From positions 23,510,317-23,574,316 of the forward strand of contig CM050658.1 of NCBI GenBank assembly GCA_027574665.1: DNA of 64,000 nucleotides, in the 5' to 3' direction. The notes beneath the pieces were generated by a model. The model did not search any database. It saw nothing but the letters and a program-made list of their open reading frames with translations, and had not been told where the DNA came from. Below are positions 1-11,206 of the stretch, one piece after another (the stretch's first letter is position 1; each line of letters opens with the position of its first letter). The stretch comes from Rhynochetos jubatus (lineage: Eukaryota; Chordata; Aves; Eurypygiformes; Rhynochetidae). A program made the translations under genes and the position numbers.

Positions 1-702
1 GCTGCTTCAGCCGGGTTAATGGGGGCAGAGTGGGTGGATGCGGCAGGGGGTTCCTATCGTCGTGGGCCTCGAGGCTGCTGGCCTGCCGCTGCCCTGGCGG
101 CTCTAATGGTGCCACTGTTGGGGGGGATGCAGCGGGCGGTTCCTATCGTCCTGGGCCTACAGGCCACTGAGCGGCTTCTGCTGTGACGGCTGCAATGGCG
201 GCTTTGCTAGGGGGTCCGGTACATGGTTCCTGCTGTCCTGGGCCTGGAGGCCACTGAACGGCTTCTGCTGTGGTGGCGGCAATGGCGCCGGGGTTCTTGG
301 TTCAGGTTCCTCCTCTGGCCTCAGGTTGACTGTTTGCTTCAGCCAGGCAGCAGGGAATGGGCTGGGGGGATGCAGTGGGCGGTTCATATTGTCCTGGGCC
401 TCGAGGCCGCCGGCCTGGTTCCGGCGCAGCAGAGAGGCCAGGGACGGGCTGCGGGGGTGCGGGGGCTGTGTGGAGCCCGGGCGTGCTGGTTTTCCTGGCT
501 GCTGTGACCGCTCCTGGCTTTGGGTCCAGCTCTCGGGCGTGATAGGACGGCCTATCCAGTCGTCTGGGCGCGAGGCGTAGCCGCTGGTGTCCGGCCGGGC
601 AGCTGAAGCTGCCGAGTGGTGCCTGTGGAGAGAGGAGGCTGGTGAGGCCCTCAGCCGCAGACGGGACACAGGGACTGTCCTGCACAGCCCGGCCCAGAGC
701 TT
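1..702 (-). pseudogene. Orphan cytoplasmic-tail exon, 3' fragment of the array gene
   Basis: The segment matches 14805-15506, which is also an orphan. On the minus strand the tail acceptor (CTCTCTCCACAG) lies just above 622, and the frame entered in phase 2 stays open from 622 to a stop at 157. It contains HHSAASAARPDTSGY, PITPESWTQSQERSQ and then proline-rich blocks. No transmembrane exon precedes it: at about 702 the homology breaks into unrelated spacer. This copy lacks the extra T seen in the 15.3-kb and 49.15-kb orphans, so its frame is longer than theirs. It is probably a recombination leftover, though it could serve as an alternative last exon for a phase-2 donor. Confidence 0.55.
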
Positions 703-1815
703 ATGCAACCCACTGGCCCTGGCTGAGCTGTTGGCACACTTGTTTTGGTGCAGTTTTTCCCCTCTTAACTATTGGACAGCTCTATAGGCTTAGTTATTCT
801 TGTCAAGCCTTAGCTATTGTTCAGGGAGTCTGGTGGTGAAGCGCCCAGTATCATACCAAAACACTCTTGCACTGCCAAGGTGGGGAATGGCTGTGCTAGG
901 GGTCAGTTGCCTGGTTACAGCGGGGATGTGTCTCCTCAACACCCTTTTGATGTTGCATTTGCGGAGCAGGATCCCACAGCGGAGCTCTGCTCTGCCCCGA
1001 GGATGCCACGTGCCCCGTGGGACCCAGGTGACTCCAGGTCCTCTCCCAGGTCTCCTTCCTGGGCTGTACCCCGTGGCTCAGCCCATGGGGGGTGAGGGGG
1101 ACATCAGCTTATTGCAGGAATTTCTCAGCCTGTCTCTAGTGACACATAGACAGAAGGCACAGGAAAAGCACAGGCGCCTTTCAAAATGCCAGATGCTCTG
1201 TTGTTTCCTTCCCACCGTGGGTTTTCCATTACCCCAGCCTTGGCCCACCAGCAGTGTGCCCAGACGCTCTCCCCACTGCTCTTTGGCAGCCCCGCTGGTC
1301 CAGATCCTCCCGTTTCTATGGAAAGCCCTTCAGGTCAATGAGTTCCTGTTCCTCCTTATTTGGAAGCATGTGTCCTGGCAGGAAAAGCCATCCAGTGACC
1401 ACACAGCTGATTCCTAAACGCACCCAGGGTCCAGAGGCTTCACACCACTGGACAGCCCGAGTCGCAAGTGTGTCCTTGAGGGGAGGTGTGGAGGGGAAAG
1501 CTGGGCAGGAGAGCAGACCCTGTGCACACGCTGCCCCTGCCCCTGAGAGTGCCCAGAGAAAGGACTCTCTGGAGCTCACACCTGCTCTTCACCACACAGA
1601 GGAAGCCCTTGCTAAAGCCCTGGGGGGAAGACCATCACCCATACTTCTTGGGAAGAGGCGTTAAATCCCTCTCCCTCTCAGCCCTTTACAACTTGTTGGC
1701 ACCAGGAATTGCAACCTAAGCCAAGGCCTCAGAAATAACAACAGTCCCAGCCTCCCTTTAGTCTGAGGAGCCATGTGTTTCTGTGGCACCCCCCAAATTG
1801 ACCTTATCTGTACTA
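702..1815. other. 1.1-kb spacer, copy 1, no recognised gene
   Basis: This non-repetitive-looking block recurs at 15506-16619 and 49360-50473 and nowhere else in the window. It lies between an orphan tail fragment and the common 3' flank. A plus-strand open frame of 205 codons (800-1417) has no family features that I recognise and no obvious signal or domain. I see no exon of the array gene and no transposon that I can name. Confidence 0.5.
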
Positions 1816-2929
1816 GTGCACAGCCTTGGTTGTAAAGGCGTGTGCGGCTGCGGTGCCCTGTGAGGAGTGGCCACAGCCGCAGGACCACGGCAGAACTCTT
1901 AGGAATGCTTCAGCCAGCCTTTCAGCACGCTGCTCAAGCCCTGGGGTGGTCAGCCCTTTGCTCCTCCCAAGGCAGTAAACGGCTCGCTCAGGGAGCGTCT
2001 TAACAGGAGGCTCAGCACCCAGAGGCGGGGATACTTTGCAGCAGCCCTGGTTGGTGATGGCCCCTCAATTAGGGCCCAACAGGGGCCCATGAACTAGCGA
2101 GGACCTATGTTTTGCCTGCAGTACGTTTGCTTCTCAGCCTTGGGTCCCTGGAGATGCTCCTGATGGCTTCCCTCTTTTCCTGGGTACCCGGTTGGAGAGG
2201 TCGAGGGGCAGCTGATCCCGCTGCCGTAAACGTTCCCTCACCCCACGGACCCTCAGAAGCGTGAGAGATTGGTCAGGTTGGGCTCCCGTGACGGCCACCC
2301 GCACCGTGCGTCGGTCAGGTTGGTGTCGCTGTCTGTGGCTGGTCACGGCCACGGGCTCCCCCAGCCCCGGCGGGCCCCGATGTTGGTCGGAGGAGCCCTG
2401 AGCCTGGCTCCTCTCTGCCGACAGTGTGGGTATCCACGGCTGTGCCGGGCACGGAGCTCAGCCAGCGCTGGTGCCTCGCAGGCTTGGCTGTTGGAAGCCC
2501 CCAGACACTTGTGTGACAGCTCTGTCCCTCTTTATTTGGGAGAAAGGATGGAAACGCGTAGCTGTCGGTGGGGCTTCCATCAGCGCATCCCAAGTGCTAC
2601 CCTGTCGGGGATGCCTTCAGGCCTTGCTGGAGTGCTGGAGCAGTGGGCTGGGAGGGCAGGAAGGCCAGTTGGGTTGGGAGTGTGGCTGGAGGCCGCAGGC
2701 CTGGTTCCGCTGCTGCAGGGTGGCGGTTGACGAGCTGGAGGGACGTGGGGACCAGCTCAGCTTCATTGCGGCGGGGTAATGCGGGCGGCCTGGGCATACC
2801 TGGTGGGTGATTTACTTTATCTTGAGGCTGGATGCTACTGAACTGCTTCTGCTCTAGTCAGGGTAATGGAGGCGAGGTGGGGGGACACGGCAGATGGTTC
2901 TTCTCCTTCTCTGACTTGAGGCTGATTTT
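1816..2929. other. 3' flank of gene 1
   Basis: This block is common to all units. It starts near the TGCACAGCCTTGG sequence at 1817 and runs to the last exon of gene 1. It probably holds the 3' UTR of gene 1, with the polyadenylation signal at 2531-2536. Towards 2700-2929 it contains decayed copies of the proline-rich tail repeat. No other gene is visible. Confidence 0.5.
2531..2536 (-). terminator. Polyadenylation signal AATAAA, gene 1
   Basis: TTTATT on the plus strand reads AATAAA on the gene strand, about 400 nt past the proposed stop codon. The hexamer and its surroundings are conserved in all seven units. Confidence 0.5.
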
Positions 2930-5900
2930 TTACTTCGGCTTCAACAGGATAGCCAGGGTCAGGCTGGGGAGGGGCAGGAGGCCCCTATTTCTCCTGGATC
3001 TGGAAGCCGCTGGTCTGGTTTTGCCACAGCAGCGCAGCCAGAAACGCGGGGGCTGAGAACGGGGGGCTCTGGGGAGGCCGGGCGCGCCGGTTAAAGCATC
3101 TGACTGCAGCAGAAGCCTCAGCAGAGATTTCTGGCCAACGACAACACACCACTGCACAGCAGCCTGACTAGAAACCCCTCACGGATAAGAGCAGCAATCG
3201 AAGGAGGCGTTGGCGAACATCACCGTCCTGGCCTTGCATCTTCCTCCACCGCCGAATCACGACACAGCATAAGATTATCCCAAGTGGCACACAAATCACA
3301 ATTGCTACTGTGGCTATCATGCAGTGCCATCTCACGTCTTTAGGACAGAAGAGACCTCCGGTGCTCTGCGGATTGTCAGCGCTTCTGGGCCCCTCGTTGT
3401 CCGCATCTGGAGGAGCAGTTGGGGACGTTGCAGCACGTTTGATATGGCCAGGAAGTTCTCCCTTTCCCCCCAGGGCTAGTGCCTGGAGGCACGCTCCCAC
3501 CCTCTGGGACAGGTTCTCTCACTGAACAAACCTCAGAAGGCCAGAAGGAGAGAGCCCGGGGGGGGAGCTCAGGTGCTTGAGCACTCGCTCGCTCGAGGGA
3601 CGCAGACCAATCCCATCCCCGCAGCAGGCAGTGCAACCCCCCAACTCTCCCTGCCCCTGGGCCAGCTCCCACACCCTGAGGGGATGGAGTCCGGCTTTGT
3701 CCAGAGACGCTTGAGCCTTGCTCTCCCCTTCTGCCTTTTCTCCAGCACAGGCACCGCTTGCCAGTGCTCCCAGGCTCTGGGATGTGTTCCCCACTTAGGC
3801 ACCCGCGCAAGACTGCTCAATACCTGAGGCGACTCGAAAGAATTCATATACTTTGCCGTGGTGGTCTTTTCTGGGCTTCAGCAGCACTGCCAAAAAGCAG
3901 AGACAACAGATAAAGCCTCAGCAGGGCCCAGGCACAGAGGACGCAAGATCCCAAAGGGTGACACCGGCTGGACACGGGACAGCGATTACCTGACGTGCCG
4001 GTGGCTGCCATCGCCACTGTTTCTTCAGCAGAGGCTGGCAGTGAGCCGGCGCTGCCTTCCACAAACAGCTCCTTCTGCACACCCTCTCGGTCCGTCTCTT
4101 GAGAAAGCAAGCGGGACATTTGGGTCAGAGGGATGCGTTCCCCATCAGGGAGACGGCATCGACTGGAGGCAGTACTCCTCAAAGGCACTGACAAGGTTTA
4201 GACAAAACGCCTGGGCTGTTGGGGCTGCACCGAGTCACTCGTGCAAGTAGCAGCCACGCCTGGCCTGCTGGGAGTGCAGGAGATTGCACACCACCCTCTG
4301 GCCTGCACTGCACCTGCTGTGTTTTGGCCAGCTGCAAGGTGGCCTGCCTCCAGAGAGGATGGGAAGAAGCTGCAGCCAGGCCAGCTGGGGAAACAGCCCT
4401 GCTGGGAAGGGCTCCTCCACAAGGCCCTCTCGCCCTTCCCTGTAAGCACCAGCAATGGCCGCATTCGGCCCATCCCAGCTACCGGTCTGCAGATGGGAAA
4501 TGGAGCACAACCCAGAAAGCCTGCCCAATCACCATCTCCACCCGACTTCCAGCTCTAGGGAAGGGCAGCCGGTGTTGCTTGGGACCTCACTCCCACCTGG
4601 AACCAGCCCAGCGGGCAAGCAGTGCTGCCCGTGAGCTGAACTCGGCACACACCAGGCCCTCAAATCTGCCTGCCGACGTCTGCACACACCAGCTCTGAGC
4701 CGGACTGGTCAGACTGGGGCAGCAGCTGCCCCCGGCACTCGGCTCGACCCACAGCTTGCAGCAGAGGCCCTGCACCACCTCTGTGGCTCCCCAGCACCAG
4801 CGGGGCGTGAAACCCAGCATGGCTGCAGCCAGGCCCTGACCCATCCCTTCCAGCAGTGCAGGCAACAGCCTGCTCAGACATGGATGTAAAACCTCTGGTT
4901 GCCGAGTCTCGCGGCTAAGGCAGAGTGAAATCTACTCACCGAGTCTTTTCTGCAGTTCCTTCAGCACTTCCCTTAGGACCTCAGATGGCTTCGGGGATGT
5001 TTTTCCTCCTTCAGCTTGGTACTTTGCTCTGGGAGGTCCTTAAGAGACATTACTCTGTTCAGTTTCACATGAGCAAATGACAGAAAACCCGTGCTTAGCC
5101 TGCTGGTCAGCAGAGACAGACTACTCACCCCCGCGACGCCAGCCGGGCTCTAGTGCCGCATCGGCCCGAGGAGCTGGAACAGTCCTGCCCACGGACGCAT
5201 CTGGAACTAAACACGCAGAGAAGTTTCCGTCATCTCCTGCGACCTCCATCGGCAGAACTGGATCGCAGAAGCGGAAAGGGGAGGGCACACATGCACAGGT
5301 CTCCATGCTCACAGCTGCAGAGGCGCCCTGCTGGCTGAGCCTGGGGCTTTGAGCTGGCAGCTCTCAGAGGGAGGAAAGAGCCGTGACGTACCCAGGTGCT
5401 CTCCCGGAGGCTCAGCCCTGGAACCCAGCTGGGAAGCTGCATCACCTTCATCTCCAGGCATGGCTGCAAAGAAGCACAGGACACAACAGCTCCTGTCACA
5501 CAGTTGAAGGCACTCCTCCCGATGGGAGTGGCAGGGAGTGCAATTCAAAGATCCACTCGGCGGCACTGGCCTCTCCCTTCCCCTCAGAGCACCGTGCAGT
5601 GACCGCGTGGTGCCTGCAGTGAGTGGCGCTGTGTTGGGACAAAAGGAACCCAGCCTGCCCAATCACCATCTCCACCTGACTTCCAGCCCTAGGGAAGGGC
5701 AGCCGGTGTTGCTTGGGACCTCACTCCCACCTGGAACCAGCCCAGTGGGCAAGCAGTGCTGCCCGTGAGCTGAACTCGGCACACACCAGGCCCTCAAATC
5801 TGCCTGCCGACATCTGCACACACCAACTCTGAGCCGGACTGGTCAGACTGGGGCAGCAGCTGCCCCTGGCACTCGGCTCGACCCACAGCTGACCTATCCC

Positions 5901-8900
5901 TTCCAGCAGTGCAGGCAACAGCCTGCTCAGACATGGATGTAAAACCTCTGGTTGCCGAGTCTCGCGGCTAAGGCAGAGTGAAATCTACTCACCGAGTCTT
6001 TTCTGCAGTTCCTTCAGCATTTCCCGTAGGACCTCAGATGGCTTCGGGGATGTTTTTCCTCCTTCAGCTTGGTACTTTGCTCTGGGAGGTCCTTAAGAGA
6101 CATTACTCGGTTCAGTTTCACATGAGCAAATGACAGAAAACCCGTGCTTAGCCTGCTGGTCAGCAGAGACAGACTACTCACCCCCGCGACGCCAGCCGGG
6201 CTCTAGTGCCGCATCGGCCCGAGGAGCTGGAACAGTCCTGCCCACGGACACATCTGGAACTAAACACGCAGAGAAGTTTCCGTCATCTCCTGCGACCTCC
6301 ATCGGCAGAACTGGATCGCAGAAGCGGAAAGGGGAGGGCACACATGCACAGGTCTCCATGCTCACAGCTGCAGAGGCGCCCGGCTGGCTGAGCCTGGGGC
6401 TTTGAGCTGGCAGCTCTCAGAGGGAGGAAAGAGCCGTGACGTACCCAGGTGCTCTCGCGGAGGCTCAGCCCTGGAACCCAGCTGGGAAGCTGCATCACCT
6501 TCATCTCCAGGCATGGCTGCAAAGAAGCACAGGACACAACAGCTCCCGTCACACAGTTGAAGGCACTCCTCCCGATGGGAGTGGCAGGGAGTGCAATTCA
6601 AAGATCCACTCGGCGGCACTGGCCTCTCCCTTCCCCTCAGAGCACCGTACAGTGACCGCGTGGTGCCTGCAGTGAGTGGCACTGTGCTGAGCCAAAAGGA
6701 ACCCAGCCTGCCCAATCACCATCTCCACCTGACTTCCAGCCCTAGGGAAGGGCAGCCGGTGTTGCCTGGGACCTCACTCCCGCCTGGAACCAGCCCAGTG
6801 GGCAAGCAGTGCTGCCCGTGAGCTGAACTCGGCACACGCCAGGCCCTCAAATCTGCCTGCCGACGTCTGCACACACCAGCTCTGAGCCGGACTGGTCAGA
6901 CTGGGGCAGTAGCTGCCCCTGGCACTCGGCTCGACCCACAGCTGACCCATCCCTTCCAGCAGTGCAGGCAACAGCCTACTCAGACATGGATGTAAAACCT
7001 CTGGTTGCCGAGTCTCGCGGCTAAGGCAGAGTGAAATCTACTCACCGAGTCTTTTCTGCAGTTCCTTCAGCATTTCCCGTAGGACCTCAGATGGCTTCGG
7101 GGATGTTTTTCCTCCTTCAGCTTGGTACTTTGCTCTGGGAGGTCCTTAAGAGACATTACTCGGTTCAGTTTCACATGAGCAAATGACAGAAAACCCGTGC
7201 TTAGCCTGCTGGTCAGCAGAGACAGACTACTCACCCCCGCGACGCCAGCCGGGCTCTAGTGCCGCATCGGCCCGAGGAGCTGGAACAGTCCTGCCCACGG
7301 ACACATCTGGAACTAAACACGCAGAGAAGTTTCCGTCATCTCCTGCGACCTCCATCGGCAGAACTGGATCGCAGAAGCGGAAAGGGGAGGGCACACATGC
7401 ACAGGTCTCCATGCTCACAGCTGCAGAGGCGCCCGGCTGGCTGAGCCTGGGGCTTTGAGCTGGCAGCTCTCAGAGGGAGGAAAGAGCCGTGACGTACCCA
7501 GGTGCTCTCGCGGAGGCTCAGCCCTGGAACCCAGCTGGGAAGCTGCATCACCTTCATCTCCAGGCATGGCTGCAAAGAAGCACAGGACACAACAGCTCCC
7601 GTCACACAGTTGAAGGCACTCCTCCCGATGGGAGTGGCAGGGAGTGCAATTCAAAGATCCACTCGGCGGCACTGGCCTCTCCCTTCCCCTCAGAGCACCG
7701 TACAGTGACCGCGTGGTGCCTGCAGTGAGTGGCACTGTGCTGAGCCAAAAGGAACCCAGCCTGCCCAATCACCATCTCCACCTGACTTCCAGCCCTAGGG
7801 AAGGGCAGCCGGTGTTGCCTGGGACCTCACTCCCGCCTGGAACCAGCCCAGTGGGCAAGCAGTGCTGCCCGTGAGCTGAACTCGGCACACGCCAGGCCCT
7901 CAAATCTGCCTGCCGACGTCTGCACACACCAGCTCTGAGCCGGACTGGTCAGACTGGGGCAGTAGCTGCCCCTGGCACTCGGCTCGACCCACAGCTGACC
8001 CATCCCTTCCAGCAGTGCAGGCAACAGCCTACTCAGACATGGATGTAAAACCTCTGGTTGCCGAGTCTCGCGGCTAAGGCAGAGTGAAATCTACTCACCG
8101 AGTCTTTTCTGCAGTTCCTTCAGCACTTCCCTTAGGACCTCAGAAGGATTCAGGGATGTTTTTCCTCCTTCAGCTTGGTACTTTGCTCTGGGAGGTCCTT
8201 AAGAGACATTACTCGGTTCAGTTTCACATGAGCAAATGACAGAAAACCCGTGCTTAGCCTGCTGGTCAGCAGAGACAGACTACTCACCCCCGCGACGCCA
8301 GCCGGGCTCTAGTGCCGCATCGGCCCGAGGAGCTGGAACAGTCCTGCCCACGGACGCATCTGGAACTAAACACGCAGAGAAGTTTCCGTCATCTCCTGCG
8401 ACCTCCATCGGCAGAACTGGATCGCAGAAGCGGAAAGGGGAGGGCACACATGCACAGGTCTCCATGCTCACAGCTGCAGAGGCGCCCTGCTGGCTGAGCC
8501 TGGGGCTTTGAGCTGGCAGCTCTCAGAGGGAGGAAAGAGCCGTGACGTACCCAGGTGCTCTCGCGGAGGCTCAGCCCTGGAACCCAGCTGGGAAGCTGCA
8601 TCACCTTCATCTCCAGGCATGGCTGCAAAGAAGCACAGGACACAACAGCTCCCGTCACACAGTTGAAGGCACTCCTCCCGATGGGAGTGGCAGGGAGTGC
8701 AATTCAAAGATCCACTCGGCGGCACTGGCCTCTCCCTTCCCCTCAGAGCACCGTACAGTGACCGCGTGGTGCCTGCAGTGAGTGGCGCTGTGTTGGGACA
8801 AAAGGAACCCAGCCTGCCCAATCACCATCTCCACCTGACTTCCAGCCCTAGGGAAGGGCAGCCGGTGTTGCTTGGGACCTCACTCCCACCTGGAACCAGC

Positions 8901-10431
8901 CCAGTGGGCAAGCAGTGCTGCCCGTGAGCTGAACTCGGCACACACCAGGCCCTCAAATCTGCCTGCCGACATCTGCACACACCAACTCTGAGCCGGACTG
9001 GTCAGACTGGGGCAGCAGCTGCCCCTGGCACTCGGCTCGACCCACAGCTGACCTATCCCTTCCAGCAGTGCAGGCAACAGCCTGCTCAGACATGGATGTA
9101 AAACCTCTGGTTGCCGAGTCTCGCGGCTAAGGCAGAGTGAAATCTACTCACCGAGTCTTTTCTGCAGTTCCTTCAGCATTTCCCGTAGGACCTCAGATGG
9201 CTTCGGGGATGTTTTTCCTCCTTCAGCTTGGTACTTTGCTCTGGGAGGTCCTTAAGAGACATTACTCGGTTCAGTTTCACATGAGCAAATGACAGAAAAC
9301 CCGTGCTTAGCCTGCTGGTCAGCAGAGACAGACTACTCACCCCCGCGACGCCAGCCGGGCTCTAGTGCCGCATCGGCCCGAGGAGCTGGAACAGTCCTGC
9401 CCACGGACACATCTGGAACTAAACACGCAGAGAAGTTTCCGTCATCTCCTGCGACCTCCATCGGCAGAACTGGATCGCAGAAGCGGAAAGGGGAGGGCAC
9501 ACATGCACAGGTCTCCATGCTCACAGCTGCAGAGGCGCCCGGCTGGCTGAGCCTGGGGCTTTGAGCTGGCAGCTCTCAGAGGGAGGAAAGAGCCGTGACG
9601 TACCCAGGTGCTCTCGCGGAGGCTCAGCCCTGGAACCCAGCTGGGAAGCTGCATCACCTTCATCTCCAGGCATGGCTGCAAAGAAGCACAGGACACAACA
9701 GCTCCCGTCACACAGTTGAAGGCACTCCTCCCGATGGGAGTGGCAGGGAGTGCAATTCAAAGATCCACTCGGCGGCACTGGCCTCTCCCTTCCCCTCAGA
9801 GCACCGTACAGTGACCGCGTGGTGCCTGCAGTGAGTGGCGCTGTGCTGAGCCAAAAGGAATCCAGAGAAAGGACTCCCTGGAGCTCACACCAACTCTAAC
9901 CTCACCCCCAGCACCCCTGATGTCTCAGCAGCCGGCACCCGCCGGGAGCAGCTCAGGCTCTCGGGGACCAGCACAGACAGCTTTGCAAGGCAAAGCGCCC
10001 CGGGGCACATCACTACACCCAGCCTCTTGTCTCTCTGCTCTTCTCCATCTCTGTGGCTCCAAACCAAGATCCAGCTGAGAAGCTGCATAAGCACTGCCAC
10101 CACCCTCATCTAGAAGCAAGCACAGATGCAAACCGTTTCCATCCCATGTTGGGATGCACTTAGTGACCTGTGGGCACTGGAAGGGGGTCACGTAACAAGC
10201 TGGGAGCCAGGCATAGGTGGAGATTGCCAAAGCTGCAGAGGGGCCTGGTGACCTCGTGCCTGGCAAAACCCACCATCCTCGCTTCTCTGGGAGAAGAACC
10301 CTCTGGCCTGTGAAAGGCTGCATCAGCGCAGCCCACGTACCTGCGGCCTGTGCTTGCCACGGGGCAGCCCAGGCAGCCTGGACATGCAGGGCCACAAGAA
10401 GGAGGAAGAGGAGGTAGCAGGCAGAGGCCAT
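2930..10431 (-). CDS. Array gene 1: membrane protein with a five-fold exon 2-3-4 cassette
   Basis: Proposed exons: 10341-10431; cassette 1: 9604-9675, 9341-9418, 9152-9250; cassette 2: 8551-8622, 8288-8365, 8099-8197; cassette 3: 7498-7569, 7235-7312, 7046-7144; cassette 4: 6445-6516, 6182-6259, 5993-6091; cassette 5: 5392-5463, 5129-5206, 4940-5038; then 3990-4187, 3824-3886, 3224-3406, 2930-3099. The total is 1950 nt, or 649 residues. Residues 1-23 look like a signal peptide (MASACYLLFLLLVALHVQ). Residues 31-445 are five 83-residue repeats, each ending in a helix like PSEVLREMLKELQKRL. The transmembrane helix is about 561-583. Exon 7 has a weak donor (G|GTGATG) and the last exon is read out of frame with the proline-rich tails of other copies, so the C-terminus is uncertain; read-through would stop at 3168. 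The start has a good Kozak context (GGAGCCATGG). Family unknown. Confidence 0.62.
4520..9858 (-). repeat. 1053-bp tandem exon-cassette array inside gene 1
   Basis: Five consecutive copies of the exon 4 / exon 3 / exon 2 block with their introns. Exon 4 recurs at 4940, 5993, 7046, 8099 and 9152, an exact 1053-bp step. The leftmost copy has 81 bp more in the intron below exon 4 (about 4760-4840), so its unit is 1134 bp. Each later unit begins with intron-4 sequence (CCTGCCCAATCACC) joined directly to intron-1 sequence (CAAAAGGAACCCAG). This is the junction expected from unequal exchange between intron 1 and intron 4. The 6.1-kb and 7.2-kb units look identical. Confidence 0.9.
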
Positions 10432-10453
10432 GGCTCCCTGTGCTCGCACCACA

Positions 10454-10477
10454 CTGCTGCTGCTGCTGCTGCTGCTG
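10454..10477. repeat. (CTG)8 tract, gene 1
   Basis: Eight perfect CTG units on the plus strand, CAG on the gene strand. They begin 23 nt above the start codon, so they are probably in the 5' UTR. Confidence 0.95.
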
Positions 10478-10536
10478 CAGTCGGGGCCAGGGGCTGAGCG
10501 GTCAGTGCTTATGGCCAGCGTGGTGCCTCAGGGCTC

Positions 10537-10548
10537 TGTGACATCACA
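10537..10548. promoter_or_regulatory. CRE-like palindrome upstream of gene 1
   Basis: TGTGACATCACA is a near-perfect inverted repeat containing TGACATCA, one base from the consensus cAMP-response element. Equivalent sites are at 21040, 28803, 36542, 44305, 55622 and 63400. Factor binding is inferred from the motif only. Confidence 0.35.
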
Positions 10549-11206
10549 GCCCCGCTGTGACCTCACAAGTGGGCACGGCTGCATGGGGATGGCTCTCAGG
10601 CTGCCAGTGGAGCACCTCTGGAGCACAGCCAGGGAGGCAGCACGTCCTGTCAGGCAGCTCCATCCAAGGGCTGGGACACAGTCCCTCCCGGGGCAGAGCC
10701 CACAGCTCTGCCCTGTTTTCCGGTCACTGTCGCCGGCGCAGCGAGGAGCTGAGTCCCCCAGAACAACAGGAAACCACAGCCAAGGCATTGCTGACCTCCT
10801 CGGGTGCTGTTAGCAAACCCTCCTGAGGCTGCAGTGAGGGATTTCAGGCTCGAGACAAGTGCAGCTTCCCTCCCGTAGGCAGCCTTCGGGGTCCCGCAGG
10901 CTAACGAGTCACTTTTGTTTCAGGGGAAAGATGAAGCCTTTCCTTTTCCATTTCTTCTTCACGTGATGTTGAAGGGAACACTTGCTGTCAGGGTCCTCAA
11001 ACAGCAAAGACAGTCAATAAAACAGAAATCCTATTCTCTTACATTATTTGACATGCCAAAGGAAACCTCCAGAGAGCACGCAGGGGGGGTATATGCTTCC
11101 TGACCAGCCTAGTGGCCTTCTAGGATGCCGCGAGTCCATCAGTGGACAAGGCAAGAGCTACGGATGCCGTCGATCTATGGCGTCCCGGCGCCTGGTAACG
11201 CAAGCA

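Larger units (their letters stand above)
10432..11206. promoter_or_regulatory. Upstream region of gene 1
   Basis: The region between the start codon and the CR1 element. It holds a (CTG)8 tract at 10454-10477 and the near-palindrome TGTGACATCACA at 10537-10548, which resembles a cAMP-response/ATF site. A weak CATAAG box on the gene strand (plus-strand CTTATG, 10508-10513) could be a poor TATA element. On the plus strand there is an acceptor-like TTTTGTTTCAG before 10924 and AATAAA at 11016-11021, which could serve an opposite-strand transcript. The transcription start is not determined. Confidence 0.4.

Noticed and set aside
800..1417. 205-codon plus-strand open frame in the spacer (also at 15604 and 49458)
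   Set aside because: No recognisable domain, no splice context and no conservation beyond recent duplication; long frames arise easily in this GC-rich sequence.
4520..9858. CRISPR-like or satellite array
   Set aside because: The 1053-bp units contain three exons and introns, with no short direct repeats and unique spacers.
9885..10340. Continuous minus-strand frame running past exon 1 (175 codons)
   Set aside because: It reads through a strong donor (CAG|GTACGT) into intron 1; the phase-1 exon chain gives a consistent frame through all downstream exons.
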